Shown here piece after piece: positions 43,618 to 52,479 of a stretch of DNA of 64,000 nt. The stretch's first letter is position 1; each line of letters opens with the position of its first letter. The position numbers and the translations under genes are program-made. The stretch comes from Cohnella luojiensis (GTDB lineage: Bacteria; Bacillota; Bacilli; Paenibacillales; Paenibacillaceae): the NCBI RefSeq assembly GCF_004564235.1, contig NZ_SOMN01000017.1:44403-108402 (forward strand), written 5' to 3'. The notes below the pieces were generated by a model. The model was given only the letters and a program-made list of their open reading frames with translations, made no database searches and had not been told where the DNA came from.

Positions 43618-44094
43618 CTACTCTCTTAGCGCATCGTATAGCTTGCTAGACATATAAGAGTTCGAGTTGGACGGGTTGGATTGCAGCGCTTTCCTGGCCT
43701 TCTGGAGTTCGTCTTTGAGCCGTTCATTCTCCGATTTGAGAGATTGCAGCTCTGCTTCGCCGGTAGCGGATAGCTTGACCCCGTTCGCGTAATAGTTATT
43801 CGTTTCGTAGCTTCTGAATGCAACCTCGACCTCTGCGATGTCTAGCGATCGAACATGCCGGTCAATACACTCGGCGGCTTGATCCTGGACGGATTGTCCC
43901 CGGTCGAACCAATTGACTTCAATAAAGGGATAAGATGGCACAAGCTCTCCGCCGAAGCAGGCGGTCGTGTGCAGGCATTCCAGCAATATATGGTCCTCCG
44001 GGCATTTGAATGCTAGGGCCAGGTCGGCGACTAGAGGCATGCTGATGCCGCGAATTTGTTCGGGGCTAATTCCCCGGATAAGCAGATGAGGCAT
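43618..44094 (-). CDS. DUF1904 protein with coiled-coil tail
   Basis: A 158-residue protein. The first 110 residues match DUF1904 (MPHLLIRGISPEQIRGISMP ... PSYPFIEVNWFDRGQ), a tautomerase-like fold found in Firmicutes. A tail rich in Glu, Lys and Leu (LQSLKSENERLKDELQKARK) predicts a coiled coil. AAGGAG lies 10 bases before ATG. Function unknown. Confidence 0.85.
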   Translation of the reverse strand: MPHLLIRGISPEQIRGISMPLVADLALAFKCPEDHILLECLHTTACFGGELVPSYPFIEVNWFDRGQSVQDQAAECIDRHVRSLDIAEVEVAFRSYETNNYYANGVKLSATGEAELQSLKSENERLKDELQKARKALQSNPSNSNSYMSSKLYDALRE

Positions 44095-44271
44095 TTTATA
44101 GGCACTCCTTCGGTGAATGAATCCGATGCTGTGCGGACGTCCGCCATAACCTCGACCGGTAGATTGTACTCCATTTCGTTGAAGCGGACAAGCCGCTTGG
44201 TCGCATAGATCCTATTGCGCACAACCGATAGCGTGCGTTATGATCAATTTAAACACGGAGGTGTCTAAAAT

Positions 44272-44469
44272 ATGGGAATGTCGAAATCAAAGCAACATCG
44301 ACGCAAGATCGAGAGGTCCGGATTGAATAACCCGGAAATAAGCCGTAACCAGTGGCATCGCAAGCCTCATACCCAAGTCGTGCAGAACAAGAAAGCAGAG
44401 CAGCGCCGAACGCAATGCCGCCTCAGAGGCAGCCGCGACGGCGCTGATTTTTTAAATGGCATAGCTTGA
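44272..44469 (+). CDS. small basic conserved-type protein
   Basis: A 65-residue protein with pI well above 10, starting MGMSKSKQHRRKIERSG and followed by NPEISRNQWHRKPHTQ. Similar short basic proteins with a SKxQHRxKxERxG start are found across Bacillales, with no assigned role. GGAGGTG precedes ATG 44272 by 8 bases. No membrane segment is present; it may bind nucleic acid. Confidence 0.65.
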   Translation: MGMSKSKQHRRKIERSGLNNPEISRNQWHRKPHTQVVQNKKAEQRRTQCRLRGSRDGADFLNGIA

Positions 44470-44511
44470 TCTTCCAATCATAGACGGAGCCTGTCCCACG
44501 GGTCACCTCCA

Positions 44512-45312
44512 TCACGACTCGTGATTGTATTTTTTCCTCGCGTATCGCGCTAGAAGGTTGACGATGCCATAGAGAATAACGGACAAAAGTGCCAGCATCA
44601 TAATGCTGACCATTACGAGATTCATCTGGAAGACCTGGCCGCCATAGATGATCAGATACCCAAGACCCGCCTTGGAGGAAAGGAATTCCCCCATCACCAC
44701 CCCGACCAGCGTCAAACCTACGTTCACCTTCAGCGTTGCGATAAAATGGGGAACGCTCGCGGGAAGCAGCACCATTCGAAGCATCTGAAACCTCGTTGCC
44801 CCGAAGGATCCCATCAGCTTAAGCTTGGTCTTGCTGATTTCCCTGAACCCGCTCTCCACCATGATGATGGTCACGATAACGGATATCGCCACCGCCATGC
44901 CATAGATCGAATATCGGTCGCCTAACCAGATATAGAATATCGGACCCAGCGCAACCTTAGGAAGCGCGTTGAGGACTACGATATAAGGCTCCAACACCTT
45001 CGAGGCGAAGGTACTCCACCAGAAGAGTACGGCGATGGCCGTTCCGAGCAGCATGGAGATAACGATCCCGACGAGCGTCTCGAGTCCGGATATCCAAGTA
45101 TGCTTGAATAAGCTCCCTTCGAAGGCAAGCTCCCGGAAGGAGGTCCACAGCTGAGACGGTTTGCTCGTCAGCATCGGATCGATCCACCTCCATTCGGCGG
45201 CGAGCTCCCACAGAGCCAGGAACAGAATAAGAACAGAGAGCCGAGTTAGCGAGACTATGCGAAGCCTGCGTTTTTGGATTCTTAGGTAGTCGTCATACAG
45301 TGGGGATGACAT
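44512..45312 (-). CDS. NitT/TauT-type ABC transporter permease
   Basis: A 266-residue permease with six hydrophobic helices and the BPD_transp_1 EAA-like loop (GFREISKTKLKLMGSFGATRFQMLRMVLLPASVP by position). ATG 45312 lies within the end of the ATPase gene (20-base overlap) with AAGGAG upstream. It forms the channel for the adjoining ATPase and lipoprotein. The substrate class (nitrate, sulfonate, pyrimidine-type) is open. Confidence 0.9.
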   Translation of the reverse strand: MSSPLYDDYLRIQKRRLRIVSLTRLSVLILFLALWELAAEWRWIDPMLTSKPSQLWTSFRELAFEGSLFKHTWISGLETLVGIVISMLLGTAIAVLFWWSTFASKVLEPYIVVLNALPKVALGPIFYIWLGDRYSIYGMAVAISVIVTIIMVESGFREISKTKLKLMGSFGATRFQMLRMVLLPASVPHFIATLKVNVGLTLVGVVMGEFLSSKAGLGYLIIYGGQVFQMNLVMVSIMMLALLSVILYGIVNLLARYARKKYNHES

Positions 45313-46072
45313 GCTCCTCTAACTCCTTCCAAATCGCGTTGAAGAAGTGGTTGTATCGGCCTGCCTCCCTTTTTTTCCAAGGTGACAGGTTGTCGCCTTC
45401 TTCGAATAGAATCGTATGGACGGTCGAAATCGTGCTGGGCCGTTTAGACATGACCATAACCCTGTCAGCCATGCTGATTGCCTCGGAAAGATCGTGCGTA
45501 ACGAGCACGGCGGTCTTCCCCTGATCCTTAATAATATGAAACACTTCCTCCGACAGTGTCAGACGAGTTTGATAATCCAAAGCGGAGAACGGTTCGTCCA
45601 GCAGCAGAATATCCGGCTCCGCCACCAGAGTACGAATCAACGCAACCCGTTGGCGCATCCCCCCGGACAACTGCGAAGGACCGTGCCGAGCGAATTCTCC
45701 TAACCCATAGCGCTCGAGCAGTTCCAACGCCTTCTGCTTAGCCTTGCCCCTATCCATTCTGCGAATCTCCGCTCCGACAAGCAGATTATTCAGGACGTCC
45801 CGCCATTCGAACAAGTGGTCATGCTGCAGCATATACCCCACTTTAGGAGAGGTCCCCGATACCTCTTGACCGTCGATTAAGACCTTTCCCTTAGTCGGCT
45901 TCAACATTCCGGAAACAAGGGAGAGCAGCGTGCTTTTCCCGCAGCCGCTCGGCCCTACTATACTAATGAACTCCCCGTGCTTGATGGATAAATTGATGTC
46001 GCGCAACGCCTCGGTCTCTTGCTTCAGAGTAAAATAGCTCAACCCGACGTCCTTCAGCTCGATTTGTGCCAT
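45293..46072 (-). CDS. NitT/TauT-type ABC transporter ATPase
   Basis: A 259-residue ATPase: Walker A GPSGCGKSTLLSLV, signature LSGGMRQRVALIRTL, Walker B ILLLDEPFSALD, H-loop VTHD. These match the SsuB/TauB class. It lies 7 bases after the binding-protein stop. Confidence 0.92.
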   Translation of the reverse strand: MAQIELKDVGLSYFTLKQETEALRDINLSIKHGEFISIVGPSGCGKSTLLSLVSGMLKPTKGKVLIDGQEVSGTSPKVGYMLQHDHLFEWRDVLNNLLVGAEIRRMDRGKAKQKALELLERYGLGEFARHGPSQLSGGMRQRVALIRTLVAEPDILLLDEPFSALDYQTRLTLSEEVFHIIKDQGKTAVLVTHDLSEAISMADRVMVMSKRPSTISTVHTILFEEGDNLSPWKKREAGRYNHFFNAIWKELEEHVIPTV

Positions 46073-46079
46073 AAGCCCA

Positions 46080-47096
46080 TCAATCCGATTTCCCGTTTTT
46101 TTTCACGAAGCTCATATCCACAACGTCTTCCATGTTCTTGATTTTCTCTTCCGCTTTCAGCACGCCATTCTCCACGAGCACGCTTTGCAACGTATCGAAC
46201 TGCTCTTGGGTCAGTTCCGGGTTGGCCGACCAAGTGTCTTGGCTCTTGTACCGTTCAACCGATTGAAGGATGAGATCCTTAGGCGTCCCCTCGAAAAACG
46301 GCATTAGCGCATTCGCGATTTCATCTTCCGAAGCGGTATTGAGCCATTCCGTACCTTTGGCAACCGCGTTGGAGAACTTCTGGACGGTTTCCGGATTATC
46401 CTTTATGAAATCCGAAGTAGCTACGTAGGAGGTTTCCGGGAATGCCCCGAAAGCTTCGCCCATGGAAGCCGCGTAGTAGGCTTTGCCTTCATTCACCAAT
46501 GTCGAAGCTACGGGCTCGAATAACTGAATAAAATCCCCTTGACCGCTAGTAAACGCGCCAGCCATAGCTGGAGCCGCGATATTCGTGATAACTTCTGCGT
46601 CCTTCGCCTGCTCCTTAAGCAGCGTGGAATTCATAACCATCTGCGGTGCGCTGCCCGGTCTCCAGCCGATGATCGTTTTGCCGCTTACGTCGCTCCATTG
46701 GAAGTTGTCGAGCTTTTCTCTGGATAGGAGGAATGAACCGTCCTTGGAAGTGAGCTGGTGGAACACCTTGAGCGTTTTATCCCCCTTTTGGTTGAAAATA
46801 TAGATGGTTGTTTCCGGTCCGACGAGGGAAATGTCCGCGGTACCGGCAATAAGGGCGGCCGCTCCCTTATCGGAGCCTTGAGCGGTATTCATATCGACGT
46901 TGAGTCCTTCCTCCTTGAAAAAGCCTTGGGACATAGCCACGTAATGCGGTGCGTAGAAGATGGAACGTATAACCTCGGAGAATTTGACGGCAGTTAATTT
47001 CTCGGGATCTTTGTTGTTTTTGCCGCATGCGGCGGCGGTCAGGATCATTAGCATGGCGACCAGGAGCAACAGAGCAGGTTTTCTCATGTTCTTCAT
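46080..47096 (-). CDS. NitT/TauT-type substrate-binding lipoprotein
   Basis: A 338-residue lipoprotein with lipobox TAAAC after a hydrophobic signal (LLLLVAMLMILTAAAC). The NMT1/SsuA-like fold is visible in YAPHYVAMSQGFFKEEGL and AALIAGTADISLVGPET. ATG 47096 has GGGAG 10 bases upstream. It is the first gene of the ABC operon. Binding site residues do not reveal the ligand, and no riboswitch or T-box lies in the 5' region. Confidence 0.9.
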   Translation of the reverse strand: MKNMRKPALLLLVAMLMILTAAACGKNNKDPEKLTAVKFSEVIRSIFYAPHYVAMSQGFFKEEGLNVDMNTAQGSDKGAAALIAGTADISLVGPETTIYIFNQKGDKTLKVFHQLTSKDGSFLLSREKLDNFQWSDVSGKTIIGWRPGSAPQMVMNSTLLKEQAKDAEVITNIAAPAMAGAFTSGQGDFIQLFEPVASTLVNEGKAYYAASMGEAFGAFPETSYVATSDFIKDNPETVQKFSNAVAKGTEWLNTASEDEIANALMPFFEGTPKDLILQSVERYKSQDTWSANPELTQEQFDTLQSVLVENGVLKAEEKIKNMEDVVDMSFVKKNGKSD

Positions 47097-47171
47097 GGAT
47101 GGTTCACTCCCTCACATATTGGCGCTCTTGTATATGAACGGCTCGGCACGAACCGATGTAGATATCAAAAA

Positions 47172-47205
47172 GAGCCTTGAATAAGTATTATCTTATTCAA
47201 AGCTC
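47172..47205 (-). terminator. hairpin with T tract upstream of the NitT/TauT operon
   Basis: On the minus strand GAGC-TTTGAATAAG pairs with CTTATTCAA-GGCTC around ATAATA, followed by TTTTTG. It lies 76 bases before the binding-protein gene, so it either ends transcription coming from the 47968 gene through array B or attenuates the ABC operon. Confidence 0.65.
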
Positions 47206-47280
47206 AAGCCACGTGTTCATTTAGGGTACATTGATATTACAATGTCATATTGTTCGTTCGCGGAGGGCGGAGAGGGCGGA

Positions 47281-47960
47281 GATAGTACGCTTTTGTTACT
47301 ATCTCGGTGCTTCTAGCTCGCGGAGGGCGGGATAGTAAGCTTTTGTTACTATCTCGGTGCCTCGAGCTCGCGGAGGGCGGAGATAGTACGCTTTTGTTAC
47401 TATCTCGGTGCCGCGAGTTCATGGAGGGTCGAGATAGTAAGCTTTTGTTACTATCTTGGTGCTGCGAGCTCGGGGAGGGCGGAGATAGTAAGCCTTTGTT
47501 ACTATCTCGGTGCCGCGAGCTCGCCGAGGGCGGAGATAGTAAGCTTTTGTTACTATCTCGGTGCTGCGAGCTCCCGGAGGGCAGAGATAGTAAACTTTTG
47601 TTACTATCTCGGTGGCCCACGCCCGCTAAAGGTCGAAGTTAGCCAACTTTCTTTGTTATCTCGGCACCTCATGCCCCGCCGAAGTCGAAGTTAGCTAATT
47701 TTCTTTGCTAATTCCGTGCCTCGTGCCCGCCGAAGTCGAAGTTAGCCAACTTTCTTTGTTATCTCGGCACCTCATGCCCCGCCGAAGTCGAAGTTAGCTA
47801 ATTTTCTTTGCTAATTCCGTGCCTCGTGCCCGCCGAAGTCGAAGTTAACAAACTTTCTTTGCTAATTCCGTACCTCATGCCCACTGAAGTCGAAGTTAGC
47901 TAATTTTCTTTGCTAATTCCGTGCTGAATGCCCGCCGAAGTCGAAGTTAGTTACATTGAA
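47281..47960. repeat. array B: 14 tandem units in two related families (B1, B2)
   Basis: Seven B1 units (starts of GATAG at 47281, 47331, 47382, 47433, 47484, 47535, 47586; intervals 50 then 51) carry a perfect hairpin such as GATAGTAAGCTTTTGTTACTATC. Seven B2 units follow (starts of GTTAG at 47638, 47690, 47741, 47793, 47844, 47895, 47946; 51 or 52 bases) with GTTAGC/GCTAA stems and CCGTGCCTCGTGCCCGCC. B1 ends in CTCGGTGC and B2 in (T/C)CGTGCC, so one array changes family midway. It starts 23 bases past the stop of the pentapeptide protein. A frame on the minus strand (47237-47620) stays open only because of the period. Confidence 0.9.
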
Positions 47961-47967
47961 AAGGTAT

Positions 47968-48624
47968 TTACTCCTTAATGACCACGCCAAGCAGATGAGC
48001 GAAGCCGCGAACCTGGTCAGGGCCGATAATGCAGCCATGAAGGCCTTCCAGAGTAACTCCGATGCTTAGAAATTCGCAGCTGCTCAGATCGATTCCTGCC
48101 AGTCTCGCTCCAGTAAATTGCGCCTGATCGATGCCTGTTTCTACGAATTCAATTTTCGCCAAGCTCGCTTCATAGTAATCCGCCTTATCGAAGTTGCTAT
48201 GGAAGAAACCAACCTGCTTCATATCGGTGAACCGATAGACGGAATATTGACCGTTGCATTGGTCGAATCTCACGTTGCGCATCGTTGAATTCGATAGATC
48301 GAACCCGAGGAGCTTGCAGTTGTTGAATTGTACCCTATGCAAGATCGAATCGCGGAAATTGACGTTCGACAGGTCGCATCGATTGAAGACGACGTCGGTA
48401 AATTCGGCTCTCTCTAAGGCGATCCGCTCAAAGAAAACATTCTCGAACACGACACGGTCAAAGCTTACCTTGTCGGCTGACTGATCGGCAAGCTTACCGT
48501 TTGCGATTCGACTATTCTCAAAAGCCTGCTTATCTTGAATTTCGTAATCCTCAATGGTTAATGGGTCAAGCAGCTCCGGAATTCTAGGCGCTTCTAGAAA
48601 GCTCTTTTCCTTCTTCGTAGCCAT
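47968..48624 (-). CDS. pentapeptide-repeat protein
   Basis: A 218-residue protein. From about residue 50 to 195 it has A(D/N)LXX-like five-residue repeats (FENVFFERIALERAEFTDVVF, DLSNVNFRDSILHRVQF, DLSNSTMRNVRFDQC), predicting a right-handed quadrilateral beta-helix. Such proteins can mimic DNA and bind gyrase, but this one has no close match that I can identify. GGAGG precedes the ATG. It is last of a six-gene minus-strand run, with array B immediately after. Confidence 0.85.
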   Translation of the reverse strand: MATKKEKSFLEAPRIPELLDPLTIEDYEIQDKQAFENSRIANGKLADQSADKVSFDRVVFENVFFERIALERAEFTDVVFNRCDLSNVNFRDSILHRVQFNNCKLLGFDLSNSTMRNVRFDQCNGQYSVYRFTDMKQVGFFHSNFDKADYYEASLAKIEFVETGIDQAQFTGARLAGIDLSSCEFLSIGVTLEGLHGCIIGPDQVRGFAHLLGVVIKE

Positions 48625-48648
48625 GAATGATACCTCCGAATACTTTAG

Positions 48649-49287
48649 TCATAACACATAGAACAAGATCGCGAAGAAGTGCATCATCGAACCCGCCAGG
48701 ACGAACAAGTGCCATACCGTGTGGTGATACGGGAAGCCCCGCCAAATATAGAAGACGGAGCCGACGGTATAGAGAAGTCCTCCGATAATGAGAAGCCGGA
48801 TGCCTCCCGGGACTAGCAACGCTTGGAGCGGCTTCCACGCGAATACGATCAGCCACCCCATCATGACGTAGAAAAGCGTGGAGATCACCAGGAATTTTTT
48901 CGTGAAGAACGCTTTGAAGACGACCCCCGCCACCGCAAGACCCCAGACGATACCGAACAGCGTCCAGCCAAGCGGGCTGCGTAAGGTTACGAGCAACAAC
49001 GGCGTATAGGTTCCCGCTATGAACAGATAGATGCAAGAGTGATCGAACGTCTCGAACAGATCCTTGACCTTGCCTTCGGGAAAAGAATGCACCAGCGTCG
49101 AAGCCGTATAGAGCAACAGCATCGTAACGCCGAATATCGTGAAGCTCACGACGTGCCAGGCCGTTCCCTCCCGGCTTGCGAATACGATCAATAGAACGAG
49201 TCCCGCGATGCTTAGCAAAGTCCCTATGCCATGCGTAATCGCATTGGCTATCTCTTCTCTCTTCGTGTACACATGCGTGTCAGCCAT
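48649..49287 (-). CDS. trhA: hemolysin III/TrhA-family membrane protein
   Basis: A 212-residue seven-helix protein of the PAQR/hemolysin III family, implicated in membrane homeostasis. It starts MADTHVYTKREEIANAITHGIG at ATG 49287 (AAGGTGG upstream) and has the metal-binding pattern: TASTLVHSF, a middle Asp (TFDHSCIY) and HTVWHLF near the end. It overlaps the MFS stop by 8 bases. Confidence 0.9.
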   Translation of the reverse strand: MADTHVYTKREEIANAITHGIGTLLSIAGLVLLIVFASREGTAWHVVSFTIFGVTMLLLYTASTLVHSFPEGKVKDLFETFDHSCIYLFIAGTYTPLLLVTLRSPLGWTLFGIVWGLAVAGVVFKAFFTKKFLVISTLFYVMMGWLIVFAWKPLQALLVPGGIRLLIIGGLLYTVGSVFYIWRGFPYHHTVWHLFVLAGSMMHFFAILFYVL

Positions 49288-50455
49288 CTTTATGCCACCT
49301 TCCCTTTTGCTGCAGACTATCAGGCTTCCTAACCAAATAAATGCCGAGCAGAAATCCAAGCAAAGCGATGAACGCCATCCCTCTATATAAGAAGGTTCCT
49401 CCGTATTCGTCGATCAGCCAGCCTCCGAGGGTCGAGCCGACAATGCCCGAAACGCCGAAAAAGATCGCCGTTAGTACGGTTTGTCCCGTAGACTTCCATT
49501 GGTCGGGCACGATTCGGTACAAATACTGCAGCGCTCCAACATAGAAAATGACGAACGTAAACCCTTGGAAAACCTGAAGCGCAACAAGTCCGTAAGGCGT
49601 TCCGATCATCGAGCTCAATAGGAACCTCAATGCGTACAGCCCCGCTGCCACTGCCATACATAAAGCTTCTTTGCCGGGTTTTATTATCCGGGCGCTGAGC
49701 GCGAACATAACCGTCTCTGTGATCGTCATCACGAACCAGGATATCCCGGTCAGCCGTACGTCCCCGCCCAATTGCTCCATGTAGAGTCCAATGAACGTAT
49801 CGTTCATTTTGTGGGGAATGGCGACGATGAGCACGACAAGGAAAAAGGCTAACGTATGCGACTGAGAGAAAAATTCCCGCAAATGATGAAAGGAAGCCCT
49901 GGAAGCCGAAGCCTTCACATCCGACAGCCCTAAAGCCAGCACCAGAGCCGCGATGCCGATGCCTAGAAATATCCAAGACAGGCTGTCCATACTCCACAGT
50001 TTAAGAGCATAACCCGCAGTGAGGGATACGCACGCATAGCCTAACGCCCCGAACATCCGGACCGATCCGTAGCCGACATTTTCACGCTGGGACGTTTGAA
50101 AGTTCAAGCTTTCCACGAGAGGATCCGTCGGCAAGTAGAACACGTTCATTAGTGCGACAAGGACGACCAAGCTCCAGACATGGTTAGCTTGGTACAGCAG
50201 CGTTCCAACGAGAATCGAGGCCGTTAATAGAAGCAGAAGCACCTTCTTAATCGTCCGTGACTTATCGCTGACCATTCCCCATAAGGGCTGAGCCACTATA
50301 CTGATCAAGCTGCCCAAGCCGAGGATAAGTCCGATGTGAGTTCCAGATACGCCGACTTGGGCGCTATAGGTCGGCAGGAAAGAAATGAATAACGCGAACA
50401 GGGCAAAGTAAAAAAAGTTGAAGCCTTTAAGCCTGGTTATGATAGACACGGTCAT
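49280..50455 (-). CDS. MFS transporter (nucleoside-symporter/LacY-like)
   Basis: A 391-residue transporter with about 12 helices and the first cytoplasmic loop motif WGMVSDKSRTIKKV after TM2, consistent with the MFS_1-like group that includes PPT-type and nucleoside permeases. ATG 50455 has GAAGGAAA close upstream. The neighbouring dehydrogenases may act on a transported sugar acid, but that is inference. Confidence 0.88.
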   Translation of the reverse strand: MTVSIITRLKGFNFFYFALFALFISFLPTYSAQVGVSGTHIGLILGLGSLISIVAQPLWGMVSDKSRTIKKVLLLLLTASILVGTLLYQANHVWSLVVLVALMNVFYLPTDPLVESLNFQTSQRENVGYGSVRMFGALGYACVSLTAGYALKLWSMDSLSWIFLGIGIAALVLALGLSDVKASASRASFHHLREFFSQSHTLAFFLVVLIVAIPHKMNDTFIGLYMEQLGGDVRLTGISWFVMTITETVMFALSARIIKPGKEALCMAVAAGLYALRFLLSSMIGTPYGLVALQVFQGFTFVIFYVGALQYLYRIVPDQWKSTGQTVLTAIFFGVSGIVGSTLGGWLIDEYGGTFLYRGMAFIALLGFLLGIYLVRKPDSLQQKGRWHKDG

Positions 50456-50466
50456 TTTCCTTCACG

Positions 50467-51432
50467 CTAAGATACCCCCACGACGTTCCGCGGAGAGCCG
50501 TTTAACCAAGCCCCCACATTGTCCGCAGCCGTTGCAAGAAGTCGTTCGCGCGCTTCTTTCGTAGCCCATGCGATGTGAGGCGTCACGATACAGTTCCGGG
50601 CGGTCAATAGAGGATTGTCCGGCGGAGGCGGTTCCGTCGACAGAACATCAAGCGCGGCACCCGCGATAATACCTTCGTTCAAGGCGTCGGCCAAGTCCTG
50701 CTCGACGACAAGCTTGCCGCGAGCCGTATTGATCAGGAAAGCCGATGGTTTCATTAAACTTAGGCTGTTCCGGTTAATCATGCCTTCCGTTTCGAGCGTT
50801 AGCGGGCAATGCAAGGTAACCGCGTCCGAGACGCGGAAAAGCTCGTTCAGCTCCACTCGCCGCACGGCGTCATCCGAAGAAGACGGCATGGCACGATTGC
50901 TTCGAACAGCGATAACGTTCATTCCGAAAGCTTCCGCGATACGGGCCGCCCGCTCCCCGATTCTGCCGAAGCCGACGATCCCCAATGTTTTGCCGGCCAG
51001 CTCGATTAAAGGCGTTTTCCAAAAGCTGAAATCCGGGGAGGACGACCATTCTCCGCCACGTACCGCATCGCTATGAAGTTGGACATGATGGCACAATTCA
51101 AGCAACAGCGCGAACACGGTTTGCGCGACGGTCTGCGTGCCGTACCCGGGCACGTTCGTGACGACGACCCCCCTTGCCGCGGCTGCCTTCGTGTCGATGA
51201 CGTCGTAACCCGTCGCCAGAACCCCGATGTAGCGCAGGTCGGGAAGCAAATTCAACGTCTCGGCCCGCAGGGGAGTCTTGTTCGAAATGACGATCTGCGC
51301 ACCCTTGGCACGCTCCACGATCCGGTCCGGAGGTGTCCGATCGTACACCGTTAATCGACCGAATGCTTCAAGCGATCTCCAATCCAAATCCCCCGGATTC
51401 AAAGTCATGCCGTCTAAGACGACAATGTTCAT
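50467..51432 (-). CDS. D-2-hydroxyacid dehydrogenase (glycerate/phosphoglycerate type)
   Basis: A 321-residue NAD(P)-dependent enzyme. It has the Rossmann motif LGIVGFGRIGERAARIA, the catalytic Arg in NTARGKL and the acid/base pair with TPHIAWATKEARERL. The family reduces or oxidises 2-keto/hydroxy acids such as glycerate and hydroxypyruvate. GGAGG is 8 bases from the ATG. It lies 11 bases upstream of the MFS gene. Confidence 0.9.
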   Translation of the reverse strand: MNIVVLDGMTLNPGDLDWRSLEAFGRLTVYDRTPPDRIVERAKGAQIVISNKTPLRAETLNLLPDLRYIGVLATGYDVIDTKAAAARGVVVTNVPGYGTQTVAQTVFALLLELCHHVQLHSDAVRGGEWSSSPDFSFWKTPLIELAGKTLGIVGFGRIGERAARIAEAFGMNVIAVRSNRAMPSSSDDAVRRVELNELFRVSDAVTLHCPLTLETEGMINRNSLSLMKPSAFLINTARGKLVVEQDLADALNEGIIAGAALDVLSTEPPPPDNPLLTARNCIVTPHIAWATKEARERLLATAADNVGAWLNGSPRNVVGVS

Positions 51433-51467
51433 TTTTACTTCCTCCGCTTTCCAGGTTTAAGTATTCC

Positions 51468-52460
51468 TCAGGAGTTGGCCCCGTCAGCAGGATACACAAG
51501 TCCCATTTGCTTACGCGCCTCGTCCAATATTCCGATAACAGCCAGCGAATTCACGTGGGAATTCACGCTGGATTGCTTTGCCCCTCGCTGGATTAGCGCA
51601 ATAAATTCTTGAACTTCGTAGAACATGGCGTTGTCTTCCTGCGCTTGCGTAAGATCCTCCAACGTACCGTCGCGATAACGGATTTGCACCTTGTCCGGCC
51701 GGCTGATTTTATCGAAGATGATCGTCCCGTTCTCTCCTTGAATCTCGGCGCTCGCGTACGAGTCGACGATCTTGGAGTAATGGATGACGGCGTCCATGCC
51801 TTTATAAGAGAGCAGAATGCTGCCCGCTCCGTCTACTCCGGAATCCAGCATAAATCCGTTGGCCTGAATGCTGTCCGGCAGCCCGAACAAAACGACCAAC
51901 GGATAGACGCAATAGACGCCTAAATCCATCAACGCGCCATTGGAGAACTCCGGGTTGAATGCGTTGGGAATCTCTCCACGCTTGTAGAGATCGTACCGGG
52001 AAGAGTATTGGCAATAACTCGCGAAATAACGGCGAACTGTTCCGATCTTGTGCAGGTTGTCGCGAATCGCGAGGAAATTAGGCGTAAACGTGGATTTCAT
52101 TGCCTCCATGAGCACGACCTGGTTGTTCGCTGCCGATTCCGTCATGCGCCGGACTTCCAATGCGTTGGAAGCAAGCGGCTTCTCGCACAGCACGTGCTTG
52201 CCATGGTTCATGAGCAGGATCGCCTGTTCGGCGTGGAAGGAGTTAGGGCTGGCGATATAGACGGCGTCCAACTCGCTGCTTGCCGCGAAGGATTCTAAGT
52301 CCGCGTAAACATGGGGAATGCCGTGCTTGTCCGCGAATTGTCGCCCTGTCGCTTCCGAGCGGGAATACACGGCTGTCAGAGCGAAGTCCCCGATCCTGCG
52401 AGCGGCGTTAATAAAGTCTTCCGTGATCCAATTGGTGCCGATAATGCCGAATCTAATCAT
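51468..52460 (-). CDS. Gfo/Idh/MocA-family oxidoreductase
   Basis: A 330-residue NAD-binding enzyme. It begins IRFGIIGTNWITEDF (the second Gly of the usual GxGxx pattern is Asn) and has the family motif CEKPLASN, with the catalytic Lys, near residue 95. A C-terminal (alpha/beta) domain follows. Family members act on sugars, inositol or amino sugars. AAAGGA is upstream of the ATG, and it lies 20 bases after DUF72. Confidence 0.88.
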   Translation of the reverse strand: MIRFGIIGTNWITEDFINAARRIGDFALTAVYSRSEATGRQFADKHGIPHVYADLESFAASSELDAVYIASPNSFHAEQAILLMNHGKHVLCEKPLASNALEVRRMTESAANNQVVLMEAMKSTFTPNFLAIRDNLHKIGTVRRYFASYCQYSSRYDLYKRGEIPNAFNPEFSNGALMDLGVYCVYPLVVLFGLPDSIQANGFMLDSGVDGAGSILLSYKGMDAVIHYSKIVDSYASAEIQGENGTIIFDKISRPDKVQIRYRDGTLEDLTQAQEDNAMFYEVQEFIALIQRGAKQSSVNSHVNSLAVIGILDEARKQMGLVYPADGANS

Positions 52461-52479
52461 AGGGATAATCCTTTCTATT

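Noticed and set aside
47097..47236. TPP or purine riboswitch upstream of the NitT/TauT operon
   Set aside because: No conserved core; only a terminator-like hairpin is present.
47237..47620. A minus-strand frame of 127 residues in array B
   Set aside because: Composed entirely of repeat units and ends where the unit length shifts to 52. No ribosome binding site.
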